A stretch of DNA of 36,024 nucleotides, taken from assembly GCA_012798135.1 (NCBI GenBank), contig JAAZNU010000011.1, positions 1 to 36,024 on the forward strand. Reading direction: 5' to 3'. Below are positions 25,831-34,778 of this stretch, in pieces; positions within the stretch are counted from its first letter, which is position 1; the number at the start of each line of letters is the position of its first letter. This DNA is from Veillonellaceae bacterium. Its GTDB lineage: Bacteria; Bacillota_C; Negativicutes; UBA1444. The notes under the pieces were generated by a model. It searched no databases and was not told where the DNA came from. It saw only the letters and a list, made by a program, of their open reading frames with translations. The position numbers and the translations under genes are program-made.

Positions 25831-26894
25831 ACCCAAAGCAACCGGAAGCCGGCCTCAGTTACCGTGACGCCGGCGTGGACATTGACGCCGGCAACCGGTC
25901 GGTGGAATTGATGAAGGCGCATGTGCGCGCTACCTTCCGTAAGGAGGTCTTGTCGGACATCGGCGGGTTTGGCGGTCTGTTCGCCCTCGATACCCGCAAA
26001 TACACGGAGCCGGTTCTGGTGTCCGGCACGGACGGAGTGGGAACCAAGCTGAAGCTGGCTTTCATGATGAACAAGCATGATTCCATCGGCCAGGACGCGG
26101 TGGCCATGTGCGTCAACGATATTTTGGTTCAGGGCGCCGAGCCGCTGTTTTTTTTGGACTATGTCGCCGTCGGCAAACTCGAGCCGGAAAAAGTCGCCGA
26201 TATCGTGGGTGGCGTAGCCCGGGCCTGCAAGGAATCGGGCTGTTCGCTGATCGGTGGGGAGACGGCGGAGATGGCTGGCTTTTATCCGGACGGCGAATAT
26301 GATATCGCCGGCTTTGCCGTCGGGGTGGCGGAAAAATCTCGGCTGATCACCGGCGAACGGATCCGACCGGGCGACGTGCTGTTGGGATTGCCTGCCTCGG
26401 GCGTCCATTCCAACGGGTTTTCGCTGGTTCGCAAGATTTGCTTCGACCATCAGAAATTCACGGTGGATACTTTTATTTCCGAGTTGGGCAAGACGCTCGG
26501 CGAAGAGCTGCTGATACCTACACGCCTATATCCGAAAGCCTGCCTGCCGTTGTTCGAGCGCTTCGAGATCAAGGGCATGGTGCACATCACCGGCGGCGGC
26601 TTTTATGACAATATTCCCCGGGTATTGCCGGAAAATTGTTCGGTAACGGTGGATATTGCCAGCTGGCCCCGTCCAAGAATTTTTTCCCTGCTGCAGCAGT
26701 GGGGCGGCGTGGCTTGGCCGGAGATGTACCGGACCTTCAATATGGGGATCGGTATGATCCTCGTGGTTTCCGAGCAGGAAGCGCCGGCCATTCATCGGAC
26801 GTTGGCCGAGCAGGGCGAAATTTGTTACCGGATCGGCCGGGTCACGGCAGGAAACCGGCAGGTGGACCTGAAAGGGGGCGAGTTTGGTGCGTAA
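25827..26894 (+). CDS. purM: Phosphoribosylformylglycinamidine cyclo-ligase (AIR synthetase)
   Basis: 355 residues; closes FGAM to AIR with ATP. The typical opening [19 protein letters not shown], the ATP-binding [34 protein letters not shown], and the signature [18 protein letters not shown] are present. GGGAGG at 25813-25818 precedes the ATG by eight bases. The gene overlaps purF and purN. Its substrate-making partner purL is not in this operon. Confidence 0.97.
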   Translation: MNPKQPEAGLSYRDAGVDIDAGNRSVELMKAHVRATFRKEVLSDIGGFGGLFALDTRKYTEPVLVSGTDGVGTKLKLAFMMNKHDSIGQDAVAMCVNDILVQGAEPLFFLDYVAVGKLEPEKVADIVGGVARACKESGCSLIGGETAEMAGFYPDGEYDIAGFAVGVAEKSRLITGERIRPGDVLLGLPASGVHSNGFSLVRKICFDHQKFTVDTFISELGKTLGEELLIPTRLYPKACLPLFERFEIKGMVHITGGGFYDNIPRVLPENCSVTVDIASWPRPRIFSLLQQWGGVAWPEMYRTFNMGIGMILVVSEQEAPAIHRTLAEQGEICYRIGRVTAGNRQVDLKGGEFGA

Positions 26895-27513
26895 AAAGGT
26901 GCTGGGAGTTCTGGTGTCGGGACGCGGCAGCAATTTGCAGGCCATCGTGGACGCTATCAACGCCGACAGGCTGGTCGCCAAAATCGGGGTTGTCATTTCC
27001 GACAATCCTGATGCCAATGCCTTGCGGCGGATTGCCGGCCTGGATATTCCGACCGCGGTAGTGGAACGAAAAAATTATGCCAGCAAACCGGAGTTTGAAG
27101 AGGCCATCATTGAACAATTGGACCTGCATCATGTCGAACTGGTGTTGCTGGCCGGCTTCATGCGAATTTTGAGTCCACAGTTCATCAATCGCTTTCCGAT
27201 GCGGATCATGAACATCCATCCGGCGTTACTGCCCTCGTTTCCAGGGCTGGACGCGCAGGCGCAAGCTCTCCAGTATGGCGTGAAAGTATCCGGCGCCACG
27301 GTACATTTTGTGGACGAAGGCATGGACTCGGGTCCCATCATTTTGCAAGAGGCGGTGCCGGTCGAGGATGACGACACGGTGACGACGCTGGCCGACCGCA
27401 TTTTGCACCTGGAGCATCGCCTGTATGTGCGCGCCGTCCGGTTGTACTGCGAGGGGCGGATTCATATTTCGGGACGGGCTGTGAAAATTATGCCGCCCCG
27501 GCAAATTTCATAG
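26887..27513 (+). CDS. purN: Phosphoribosylglycinamide formyltransferase (folate-dependent)
   Basis: 208 residues; formylates GAR with 10-formyl-THF. It has [17 protein letters not shown] at the N-terminus, the catalytic region [18 protein letters not shown], the [21 protein letters not shown] loop (here [14 protein letters not shown]) and [20 protein letters not shown] 26884 and GTG 26887 are both possible; GGGGG at 26874-26878 gives better spacing for 26887. The start lies inside the end of purM. Confidence 0.96.
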   Translation: MRKKVLGVLVSGRGSNLQAIVDAINADRLVAKIGVVISDNPDANALRRIAGLDIPTAVVERKNYASKPEFEEAIIEQLDLHHVELVLLAGFMRILSPQFINRFPMRIMNIHPALLPSFPGLDAQAQALQYGVKVSGATVHFVDEGMDSGPIILQEAVPVEDDDTVTTLADRILHLEHRLYVRAVRLYCEGRIHISGRAVKIMPPRQIS

Positions 27514-27530
27514 GAAGAAGGCGAACGGCA

Positions 27531-29072
27531 ATGAGAGTAAAAAGGGCTTTGATCAGCGTATCCGACAAGACCGGCGTGGTGGAGTTTGCCAAGGCATTGG
27601 CCGCGATGGGCGTCGAAATCGTATCGACCGGCGGGACGATGAAGGCATTACAGGATGCCGGCGTACCGGTTATCTATATCAGCGATGTCACTGGCTTTCC
27701 GGAAATGATGGACGGCCGGGTCAAAACATTGAATCCGTACATTCATGGTGGAATCCTGGCGGTGCGCGACAATCCGGAACATGCGGCGGCCATGGCTGAG
27801 CACGGAATCAGTCCCATCGATCTGGTGGTCGTGAATCTGTATCCGTTCCGGCAAACTATTGCCAAGCCCGGCGTGACGCAAGAAGAGGCCGTGGAAAATA
27901 TCGATATCGGCGGGCCGGCGATGGTTCGCAGCGCGGCGAAGAATTTCCGGTATGTGACCGTGGTCGTCAATCCGGCGCATTACGGCACAATCATTAATGA
28001 ACTGGCGGAGTTCGGCGAAGTGACGCCAGCCACCCGGTTGGCGCTGGTCCGGGAGGCCTTCACGCATACCGCCGAATATGACGCGGCGATTTCTCGGTAT
28101 TTTTCCCAACAGACCGGCGAAGGCGAATATCCGTCAACATTGATCGTGCCTTGGGAGAAACTACAAAATTTGCGCTACGGTGAAAACCCCCACCAAACGG
28201 CAGCTTTTTATCGGGACAATGCGGCGCCCGGCGGGGTCGCCCATGCCCGGCAACTAGCCGGCAAGGAATTGTCGTTCAACAATATTGTCGATTTGGAGTC
28301 TGCCTATGCCATTGTCGCCGATTTTGAAACACCGGCGGCAGCGGTCATCAAACACACCAATCCCTGCGGCGCGGCGACCGCCGACGATATTGCCACGGCC
28401 TATAAGCTGGCATATGAAGCCGATCCGGTTTCCGCTTTCGGCAGTATCGTTGGATTGAACCGGCCGGTGGATGTGGCGACGGCCGAACAACTGAAGACGA
28501 TCTTTTTGGAGGCGGTCATAGCTCCGGCCTTTGACGCGGCGGCGCTGGAGATTCTCGGCGCCAAGAAAAACGTGCGGTTGCTGGAAGCGAAATTGCCGGC
28601 GACCGGCGCAAAAGCACGCTATGACATTAAAACGGTATCCGGCGGAATCGTGATTCAGTCCACCGATACCCAAGATGCACCGCCTGCGGAATGGAAGACT
28701 GTCACCAAACGGGCGCCAACAGCGGCGGAACTGAAAGAGCTGGAACTGGCCTGGAAGGTCGTAAAACATGTCAAATCCAACGCGATCGTGGTGACGCGGG
28801 ACGGTCGGACTGTCGGCGTGGGAGCTGGACAGATGAACCGGGTCGGTGCGGCCGAGATCGCCCTGAAACAGGCCGGCGAAGCGGCCAAGGACGCCGTGAT
28901 GTCCTCGGATGCTTTTTTCCCGTTCCGGGATACGGTCGACGCGGCGGCCAAAGCCGGTGTAACGGCAATTATTCAGCCGGGCGGATCGGTTCGCGATGAA
29001 GAGTCGATTGCCGCGGCGGATGAATATGGCATCGCGATGGTGTTCACCGGAATGCGTCACTTCAAACATTGA
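27531..29072 (+). CDS. purH: Bifunctional AICAR transformylase / IMP cyclohydrolase
   Basis: 513 residues; the last two steps to IMP. The N-terminal cyclohydrolase/MGS-like domain opens RALISVSDKTGVVEFAKAL with STGGTMKALQDAG. The C-terminal transformylase has LRYGENPHQTAAFY, the catalytic VIKHTNPCGAA and AIVVTRDGRTVGVGAGQMNR. Both halves are intact. Seventeen bases after purN, with a GGAAG-type site. Confidence 0.97.
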   Translation: MRVKRALISVSDKTGVVEFAKALAAMGVEIVSTGGTMKALQDAGVPVIYISDVTGFPEMMDGRVKTLNPYIHGGILAVRDNPEHAAAMAEHGISPIDLVVVNLYPFRQTIAKPGVTQEEAVENIDIGGPAMVRSAAKNFRYVTVVVNPAHYGTIINELAEFGEVTPATRLALVREAFTHTAEYDAAISRYFSQQTGEGEYPSTLIVPWEKLQNLRYGENPHQTAAFYRDNAAPGGVAHARQLAGKELSFNNIVDLESAYAIVADFETPAAAVIKHTNPCGAATADDIATAYKLAYEADPVSAFGSIVGLNRPVDVATAEQLKTIFLEAVIAPAFDAAALEILGAKKNVRLLEAKLPATGAKARYDIKTVSGGIVIQSTDTQDAPPAEWKTVTKRAPTAAELKELELAWKVVKHVKSNAIVVTRDGRTVGVGAGQMNRVGAAEIALKQAGEAAKDAVMSSDAFFPFRDTVDAAAKAGVTAIIQPGGSVRDEESIAAADEYGIAMVFTGMRHFKH

Positions 29073-29091
29073 AATTACTGGAGGTTTGGTT

Positions 29092-30363
29092 ATGCGAATC
29101 CTGGTCGTTGGCGGCGGGGGCCGCGAACATGCACTGGTCTGGAAGCTGTCTCAGAGCCCCCGGGTGAAAAAAATCTACTGCGCTCCCGGCAATCCCGGCA
29201 TTGGGCAGATCGCCGAGTGTGTCGATATCTCCGCGGACAATATCAAGGCATTGTGCGGATTCGCCCGGGAACATAGCGTCGACCTTACGGTGGTGGGACC
29301 GGAAAAACCATTGACGGATGGCATCGTCGACTACTTCACGGCGCAGGGTTTGAAGATTTTCGGACCAACCCAGGAAGCGGCGCAACTGGAGGGATCCAAA
29401 ACTTTCGCCAAGGAACGCATGAAGGAATATGGAGTACCGACGGCCGATTTCGCTGTATTTTCCTCGGCGGCGGAAGCTAGGGCCTATGTCGAAAACAAGG
29501 GGACCGGCATTGTCGTCAAGGCGGATGGCCTGGCGGCGGGTAAAGGCGTGGTCGTGGCGGAAACCGCGGCCGAAGCGCTGGCAGCCATTGACGAAATCAT
29601 GCTGAAGAAGGTCCACGGCAATGCCGGCGATCAAGTGGTGCTGGAAGAACGTCTGGTTGGTGAAGAGGCGTCCCTGTTGGCCTTTACGGATGGCGTTACG
29701 GTTGTGCCGATGGTGGCGGCGCAGGACCATAAGCGGGTAGGCGATGGCGATGTCGGCCCCAATACCGGCGGCATGGGAGCCTATGCCCCGGCGCCGGTGG
29801 TGACACCACAACTGCTGCGGCAGATTCAGAACACCATTCTGCAGCCGATGATCGACGGATTGCGACAAGATGGCATTCTGTATCAGGGAGTGCTTTATGC
29901 AGGGCTGATGATCACTGCGGATGGGCCAAAAGTGATCGAGTTCAACGCGCGGTTCGGCGATCCGGAAACCCAGGTGGTATTGCCACTACTGGATGGAGAC
30001 CTTGTGAAAATCATGGAGGCTTGCATTGATGGAACGCTCGCTGGACAAACCGTGAAATGGCGCGATAAAGCAGCAGTTTGCGTTGTTCTCGCGGCTGGCG
30101 GCTATCCCGGCGAATACCGCAAGGGGGATCTCATCACCGGATTGGGAGACGCCGAAGCTAAGGATACGGTGGTTTTTCATGCGGGTACCGGATTGGCCGG
30201 TGATGAAATTGTGACCCATGGCGGGCGCGTGTTGGGCGTGACCGCCATGGCGGAGAATATTGCTACAGCCGTCGAAAAAGTGTATCCGGCCGTGGCGCAG
30301 ATCAAGTTCGCCGGGATGCAGTATCGAAAAGACATTGCACATAGAGCGTTGGAGCATCGATGA
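29092..30363 (+). CDS. purD: Phosphoribosylamine--glycine ligase (GAR synthetase)
   Basis: 423 residues; an ATP-grasp enzyme joining glycine to phosphoribosylamine. It has ILVVGGGGREHALVWKL at the N-terminus, VGPEKPLTDGI, the ATP-grasp VVKADGLAAGKGVVVAET and GPNTGGMGAYAPAP. GGAGG at about 29080 precedes the ATG by some eight bases. The frame is open 96 bases further upstream, but that overlaps purH and has no start signal. Last gene of the operon; ends before a terminator shared with the convergent oxidase gene. Confidence 0.97.
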   Translation: MRILVVGGGGREHALVWKLSQSPRVKKIYCAPGNPGIGQIAECVDISADNIKALCGFAREHSVDLTVVGPEKPLTDGIVDYFTAQGLKIFGPTQEAAQLEGSKTFAKERMKEYGVPTADFAVFSSAAEARAYVENKGTGIVVKADGLAAGKGVVVAETAAEALAAIDEIMLKKVHGNAGDQVVLEERLVGEEASLLAFTDGVTVVPMVAAQDHKRVGDGDVGPNTGGMGAYAPAPVVTPQLLRQIQNTILQPMIDGLRQDGILYQGVLYAGLMITADGPKVIEFNARFGDPETQVVLPLLDGDLVKIMEACIDGTLAGQTVKWRDKAAVCVVLAAGGYPGEYRKGDLITGLGDAEAKDTVVFHAGTGLAGDEIVTHGGRVLGVTAMAENIATAVEKVYPAVAQIKFAGMQYRKDIAHRALEHR

Positions 30364-30387
30364 TCTGATTGGCCGACAAAAAACAAA

Positions 30388-30432
30388 AAAGGGGCTGTGA
30401 AAACTTGTTGAAAAGTCTTTCACAGCCCCTTT
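30388..30432. terminator. Bidirectional terminator between purD and the GlcD-type gene
   Basis: A 15-bp perfect stem (30388-30402 with 30418-30432; GGGGCTGTGAAA core) has A-runs before it and TTT after it, so it has T-tracts on both strands. It serves both convergent genes. Confidence 0.85.
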
Positions 30433-30508
30433 GCATTTTCGCAAATGCCGAGTAATTTCTGATATTCTGCCGTTATTCAGGATCCCATTGCCAAAGATAC
30501 TCTATCAC

Positions 30509-31912
30509 TTACTCCATGTCGAAAATTTTGCCGGGATTCAGAATCAGATTGGGATCGAGGGCATTTTTGATGCGCCGCATCATGTCCAGTTCGACCGGAT
30601 CGGTGAACCGCTGCATCAGATCCTTGCGTTTGTAGCCGATCCCATGCTCACCGGACAGCCGGCCGCCCATCCGGTATACGACTTCATACAGTTCCTCCTG
30701 GAAGCTGCCCAGACGCCGGTCCCATTCCGTTTCCGGCAAGTCGCCGCGAAACAGAGTAATGTGGATGTTGCCGTCGCCGGCATGACTGACCATCCGCAAC
30801 GTCAAGCCGACTTTCGCGGCAATCCGGTTGCAGGCTTCGGCCGCTTCAGGAATCCGGTTTACCGGCACCACCACATCCTCGAACGACTGCACGGCGCTTT
30901 CCACTCGCGTCGCTTCGGTAAAGGCCTTGCGGGCTTTCCAGATTTTCTGCGAATCGGCGACCAACACGGATATCGCACCATGGGCGCTGCACAAATCGTC
31001 GAGGGCGAGCGTTTTGTTTTCCAGATCTTCCTCAGAATCGGCTTCCATCTGGATGATGACATAGTGGCCGATATCGCTGTTGGGCAGTTTTTCCTGGAGA
31101 AAGCGCTCGACGCTTTGCACGGTGGCATTGTCCATGAACTCCACGCAGGTTGGAGTCAGGCCGGCTCGCAGCATGTGACCGACAATGGCGATCGCTGTTG
31201 CGACGTCGGGAAACACGGCCAGCAAATCGATGACATGCGCCGGCAACGGTTTGAGTTTCAAAGTGGCCTGGGTGATGATACCCAGAGTTCCTTCAGAACC
31301 CATCACCAATTGTTCCAGACAGTAGCCGGACGTGTTTTTGTTGAGACGGCTGCCTAGGTGGACAATGTCGCCGAGAGGGGTCACCATTTCAAATTCGTAG
31401 ACCTGATGCCGGGTGGTGCCATATTTTACTGCCCGGTTGCCACCGGCGTTCGTGGCCAGATTGCCGCCGATGAAACAGCTGTCGCCGCTGCAGGGGTCGC
31501 CGGCGTAAAACATTCCGGCGGCTTTGGCGGCTTTCTGGACTTCGTCCGTCCGGACGCCGGCCTGGACGACCATATACATGGCATCGGGGTTCACTTCGAT
31601 AATCCGGTCAAACCGTTCCAGCGACAGAACAATGCCGCCGGTGACCGGGACAGCGCCGCAGGCCAGGCCGGTGCCGGCGCCTCGGGGAACGATCGAGATG
31701 CGCTCCCGGTTGGCCAGCTTGACAACGTGTGCGACCTCCTCCGTTGTTTGCGGCAGCACGACAACCTCCGGCAGATGGGCATATTTGCTGTCCGGCGTTT
31801 CATCCCGGGAGTATGTTTCCAGTTTGTCGGGATCGCTGAACGCATACTTTTCACCGACGATGGCTTTCAATTCCGTTAAAATTTTCGGGGTTACAGGATT
31901 ATACTGTTGCAT
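30509..31912 (-). CDS. FAD-linked oxidase, GlcD/D-lactate dehydrogenase type
   Basis: 467 residues. An N-terminal PCMH FAD-binding domain has VVVLPQTTEEVAHVVKLAN, PRGAGTGLACGAVP and GDPCSGDSCFIGGNLATNAGG. The C-terminal FAD-oxidase_C domain ends with GRLSGEHGIGYKRKDLM and ALDPNLILNPGKIF. Such proteins oxidise glycolate, D-lactate or related 2-hydroxyacids; in anaerobes some pair with EtfAB. No glcE/F, etf or lactate permease gene is adjacent, so electron acceptor and substrate are open. On the minus strand GGAG is eight bases before the ATG; a TATACT at about 31934-31939 could be its -10. Confidence 0.88.
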   Translation of the reverse strand: MQQYNPVTPKILTELKAIVGEKYAFSDPDKLETYSRDETPDSKYAHLPEVVVLPQTTEEVAHVVKLANRERISIVPRGAGTGLACGAVPVTGGIVLSLERFDRIIEVNPDAMYMVVQAGVRTDEVQKAAKAAGMFYAGDPCSGDSCFIGGNLATNAGGNRAVKYGTTRHQVYEFEMVTPLGDIVHLGSRLNKNTSGYCLEQLVMGSEGTLGIITQATLKLKPLPAHVIDLLAVFPDVATAIAIVGHMLRAGLTPTCVEFMDNATVQSVERFLQEKLPNSDIGHYVIIQMEADSEEDLENKTLALDDLCSAHGAISVLVADSQKIWKARKAFTEATRVESAVQSFEDVVVPVNRIPEAAEACNRIAAKVGLTLRMVSHAGDGNIHITLFRGDLPETEWDRRLGSFQEELYEVVYRMGGRLSGEHGIGYKRKDLMQRFTDPVELDMMRRIKNALDPNLILNPGKIFDME

Positions 31913-31956
31913 GATACGACTCCATTTCTCGCATAGTATAGGATAAAAATAGTTTT

Positions 31957-32020
31957 GCGACGGATTTTGAGAACGCTTCGACGCTTCGCTTAACGTCCGC
32001 TTATCTCACAAATCCGTCGC
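31957..32020. repeat. 64-bp imperfect inverted repeat upstream of the GlcD-type gene
   Basis: GCGACGGATTT-TGAGA (31957-31972) is complementary to TCTCACAAATCCGTCGC (32004-32020) with one bulged base, about 16 bp of stem around a 31-base loop that itself contains short repeats of CGCTTCG. There is no T-tract on either side. It lies 45 bases upstream of the minus-strand gene, so it might be an operator, an mRNA 5' structure or an interspersed palindromic element. Confidence 0.6.
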
Positions 32021-32162
32021 ATCTGGCAACGAGAAGATTCATTCGGCTGGACGAAAGCGGATCCGCTGGAAAAGGAAAAGCCAACTGCGCGGCGGCGACC
32101 CACCGGAGTTTGCTTTCCTTTGCATCTAATATTTTATCAGCTGGATCACGAAACGCCAAATG

Positions 32163-32222
32163 TTATTTCAGCGGATCAATCGCGCCCGTGGGGCAGGCGG
32201 AACAGATGCCATAAATAAAAAT
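32163..32222 (-). pseudogene. Possible ferredoxin C-terminal remnant
   Basis: On the minus strand 19 codons between two TAA stops (complements of 32223-32225 and 32163-32165) read IFIYGICSACPTGAIDPLK. GIC-x-ACPTGAI followed by a short tail is the ending of 4Fe-4S ferredoxins, though one residue short of the usual C-x3-C-P spacing and lacking the upstream CxxC. It sits inside a 10-bp inverted repeat (AACGCCAAAT 32152-32161, ATTTGGCGTT 32225-32234). Chance similarity cannot be excluded. The remaining 32021-32340 sequence shows no other coding signal. Confidence 0.3.
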
Positions 32223-32367
32223 TTATTTGGCGTTATCTCGCGTTTTTTTACGAAGTGAGCAGAGATCTTGTGCCAGGCAGACTGTTACAACGAATATTTT
32301 ACCTGCAAAAAGTGGGCAAAATGATTCTTGAGTAAAAATGATGGATTCGGTTGCGATGGATGGGGTA

Positions 32368-32396
32368 TTGAACAAATAAATTGGTTGCGTTATAAT
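32368..32396 (+). promoter_or_regulatory. Promoter of the GntR-amidohydrolase-BMP operon
   Basis: TTGAAC (32368-32373), a 17-base spacer and a perfect TATAAT (32391-32396). Transcription should start near 32403, giving a leader of about 184 bases before the GntR gene. Confidence 0.75.
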
Positions 32397-32402
32397 ACAC
32401 TA

Positions 32403-32457
32403 CAATAAAACGTAAATAATGACCGTGAATAACATATACCTTTCTAGGGCAATGAGG
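32403..32457 (+). promoter_or_regulatory. Unassigned leader element preceding an attenuator
   Basis: 55 bases between the predicted start of transcription and the terminator stem. It contains CCTTTCTAGGGCAATGAGG. GGGC (32447-32450) can pair with GCTC (32457-32460) around the hexaloop AATGAG, and this pairing would consume the first bases of the terminator's left arm. That arrangement could be an antiterminator for an ANTAR protein or a small riboswitch; no known class was recognised with confidence. Confidence 0.4.
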
Positions 32458-32495
32458 CTCCGCTACAACTTTTGTTGTAGCGGAGTTTTTCTTTT
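32458..32495 (+). terminator. Strong leader terminator (attenuator) upstream of the GntR gene
   Basis: CTCCGCTACAA (32458-32468) and TTGTAGCGGAG (32475-32485) form a perfect 11-bp stem with a CTTTTG loop, followed by TTTTTCTTTT (32486-32495). Since a good promoter lies 60 bases upstream and no gene lies between, it must regulate the downstream operon by termination. Confidence 0.85.
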
Positions 32496-32586
32496 ATACA
32501 TGACTTTTGTGCAAGAAATAAGGGCGAAGAAAATTTTTACCACGAAAGTCATTGAATGACTCGATGACTTGTGAAGGGGCGAAATT

Positions 32587-33324
32587 ATGAGTAAAAAACA
32601 GATTCATACTCGGGCGCAATATGGCAAAGAGGCTATTCTGGAAATGATTCGTCAGGGAAAAATCCATGGCAACAAACTTCCGTCGGAAGAAGAATTGACG
32701 AAACTCATCGGCGTTAGCCTGGCAACCTTACGGGAAGCCTTGTCGGAACTTAATAATGAAGGCATGATCAGTAAACGGCATGGCTCCGGAAATTATGTTC
32801 ATTCCAGTACTCTGCAGACCAAAATGCGGATAGACAGATATTCGGACTTTATAAACTTGTTGGAAGACGGCGGATACAAGGCGACCTCCACTTATTCCTC
32901 AATGCGGTTGGAAAAAGTGCCTTCAGGGGCGGCCAGAACTTTGAATCTGGAAAGTGAAGCGATAGTGGTCGCCTACGAACGATTGTTTTGGGCAGATGGT
33001 CAACTGGCAATCTGTGCACAAAATAAAATACCTTATCGCCATTTTGTTCAGGATTTGAAAGGAGTGGAAGGAACCCCGGATTTGGGAACCTTAATCTGGA
33101 CGTATTGCCGAAAAGATTTGGCCCATGGAATACAGGAGTTTGTGCCGACTGTGGCGGGGCAAGAAGAAAAAGTACTGTTGGGGTTGGAGCCTGGTACGGC
33201 AATGATTTCTTGGCGGGAGACATTTTACACGGTGGATGATTTACCGATTTGCTTAAGCTGGGTCCGGTTTCATCCCGAACTGGTACGGATGACTACTCTG
33301 TGGAAATGGGGACAAAAAGCATGA
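32587..33324 (+). CDS. GntR-family regulator with UTRA domain
   Basis: 245 residues. The N-terminal winged helix (about 10-75) has KLPSEEELTKLIGVSLATLREALSELNNEGMISKRHGSGNYV; the C-terminal UTRA effector domain (about 95-240) ends in the usual ISWRETFYTVDDLPICLSWVRF pattern. HutC-type members bind small metabolites (sugars, histidine products, nucleobase-like compounds) and repress nearby genes, so it most likely controls the amidohydrolase and BMP genes behind it. GGGGCG precedes the ATG. Base composition and leader suggest an independent accessory operon. Confidence 0.9.
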   Translation: MSKKQIHTRAQYGKEAILEMIRQGKIHGNKLPSEEELTKLIGVSLATLREALSELNNEGMISKRHGSGNYVHSSTLQTKMRIDRYSDFINLLEDGGYKATSTYSSMRLEKVPSGAARTLNLESEAIVVAYERLFWADGQLAICAQNKIPYRHFVQDLKGVEGTPDLGTLIWTYCRKDLAHGIQEFVPTVAGQEEKVLLGLEPGTAMISWRETFYTVDDLPICLSWVRFHPELVRMTTLWKWGQKA

Positions 33325-34715
33325 ACACCGAAAAAGATAATCGCAGCGGGGCCATCTGTCATGCGACCATTGTGACAATCGACGCATCGCGGCGCATTTT
33401 GCGAGATGCGGGACTGATCTGGGAGCAGGATCGGATTGTAATGATCGCCGCCAGCGAAGTAATACATCAACAAGCGGCAGAGAAAGGCATCAGTCTGGAA
33501 GATGCCAGCGGGAAATTTGTTTTCCCCGGTTTTATTAATACGCATACGCATTTATATCAGAATTTGCTAAAGGGATTGGGAACGGATACAACCTTAGAAA
33601 ACTGGTGGCACCGGGTGATCGCTCCAGCTGGAATCAAAATCCGTAAGGAACATGTGGCGGCGGCGGCGGCCGGCGGAGCGATTGAGGCTTTGCGCAGCGG
33701 TGTAACGACGCTTGTCGATTATATGCAGGTACATCCGGTCGTACAATTGTCGGACGTCGAAATTGAAACGCTGCGTGATATCGGCATCCGTTTGGTTTAT
33801 GGGCGAGGTTTTCGAGACACCGGCCGTGAAAGCGGTTTTCCGCCGGAACTCATTGAAGACACCGAGATGGTGCTTGCGGATGTTTTGCGTCTTAAAAGAA
33901 AGTATGAAGAACCGGAACTGATGACGAGGATTTGGCTGGCACCGGCTGGAGTTTGGGCGCTGTCACCGGTTGGCTTGCGTGAAACAGCCGAATTTTCACG
34001 TGACTACAATGTGCCGGTCATGATGCATATGTTTGAAACAGCGACCGATGAAAATGTCTGCCGTACGCGCTTCAACTGTTCAGCTTTGGAATGCTTTGAA
34101 AAAAGTGGGTTGTTGAATACTCATTTGTTGGCGGTACATTGCGTTGAGATGGGTGAAGCCGAACTGACGACTTTTCGCTCGCACAACATTTTTATTTCTC
34201 ATAATCCGATCTCCAATATGTATCTGGCCTCCGGCGTTGCTCCCGTTCCTCGGATGCGTGAACTGGGGATGAACATTGGTTTGGGAACCGACGGAGCAGC
34301 TAGCAACAACTGTAACGATATGTTGGAAGTTATCAAGAGCACAGCTCTTTTGCATAAAGGCTTCTTTCGCAATCCTTTGGCAGTCACGGCTCAGGAGGTT
34401 TTGGAAATGGCAACGATTGAAGCTGCGCGGTGTATCGGACTGGAACAGGAAATCGGTTCTTTGGAAACGGGGAAAAAGGCAGATTTATTCATATTAAATC
34501 CGGCCCGTTGCGCCCGTACTTGTCCGGTTCATGATCCTGTGGCTTCGTTGGTGTATTCCGCAAGCTCACGTGCAATAGAAAAGGTGGTGATCAATGGCAG
34601 GATCGTCATGAATGATGGCGGTTTTCCCGTACTGGATGAAATACAAATACTGCGGGAAGAGCAACTACAAGCGCAGGATTTGCTGCAACGGGCGGGTTAT
34701 CGCGGGTATTGTTGA
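33321..34715 (+). CDS. Amidohydrolase, nucleobase/aminohydrolase (AtzA/SsnA/8-oxoguanine deaminase-like) type
   Basis: 464 residues. Metal-binding HxH is in GFINTHTHLYQNLLKG (about residue 73), the third His in LAVHCVEMG, a fourth motif in FISHNPISNMYL and Asp in LGTDGAASNN. This is the COG0402 cytosine/guanine/SAH-deaminase subtype III. Such enzymes deaminate purines, pyrimidines or triazines, so the exact substrate is open; association with a nucleoside-type importer favours a purine-like compound. ATG 33321 overlaps the GntR stop (ATGA) with GGGGA upstream; the frame is open to 33249 inside gntR. Confidence 0.88.
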   Translation: MNTEKDNRSGAICHATIVTIDASRRILRDAGLIWEQDRIVMIAASEVIHQQAAEKGISLEDASGKFVFPGFINTHTHLYQNLLKGLGTDTTLENWWHRVIAPAGIKIRKEHVAAAAAGGAIEALRSGVTTLVDYMQVHPVVQLSDVEIETLRDIGIRLVYGRGFRDTGRESGFPPELIEDTEMVLADVLRLKRKYEEPELMTRIWLAPAGVWALSPVGLRETAEFSRDYNVPVMMHMFETATDENVCRTRFNCSALECFEKSGLLNTHLLAVHCVEMGEAELTTFRSHNIFISHNPISNMYLASGVAPVPRMRELGMNIGLGTDGAASNNCNDMLEVIKSTALLHKGFFRNPLAVTAQEVLEMATIEAARCIGLEQEIGSLETGKKADLFILNPARCARTCPVHDPVASLVYSASSRAIEKVVINGRIVMNDGGFPVLDEIQILREEQLQAQDLLQRAGYRGYC

Positions 34716-34778
34716 GTCAATTTCCAAATCCGGCGATAAAATGGCGCCGATGAACACAAATGAAAGGGAGGTTTTGCT

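Noticed and set aside
28996..29091. Longer purD start overlapping purH
   Set aside because: No ribosome site, and the extension has no family similarity; ATG 29092 with GGAGG begins the conserved sequence.
30431..31879. Two long plus-strand frames opposite the GlcD-type gene
   Set aside because: Shadows of the minus-strand gene, which has complete FAD-binding motifs and a ribosome site.
32403..32586. Purine (guanine/adenine) riboswitch before the GntR gene
   Set aside because: None of the conserved junction or loop sequences of that class are present.
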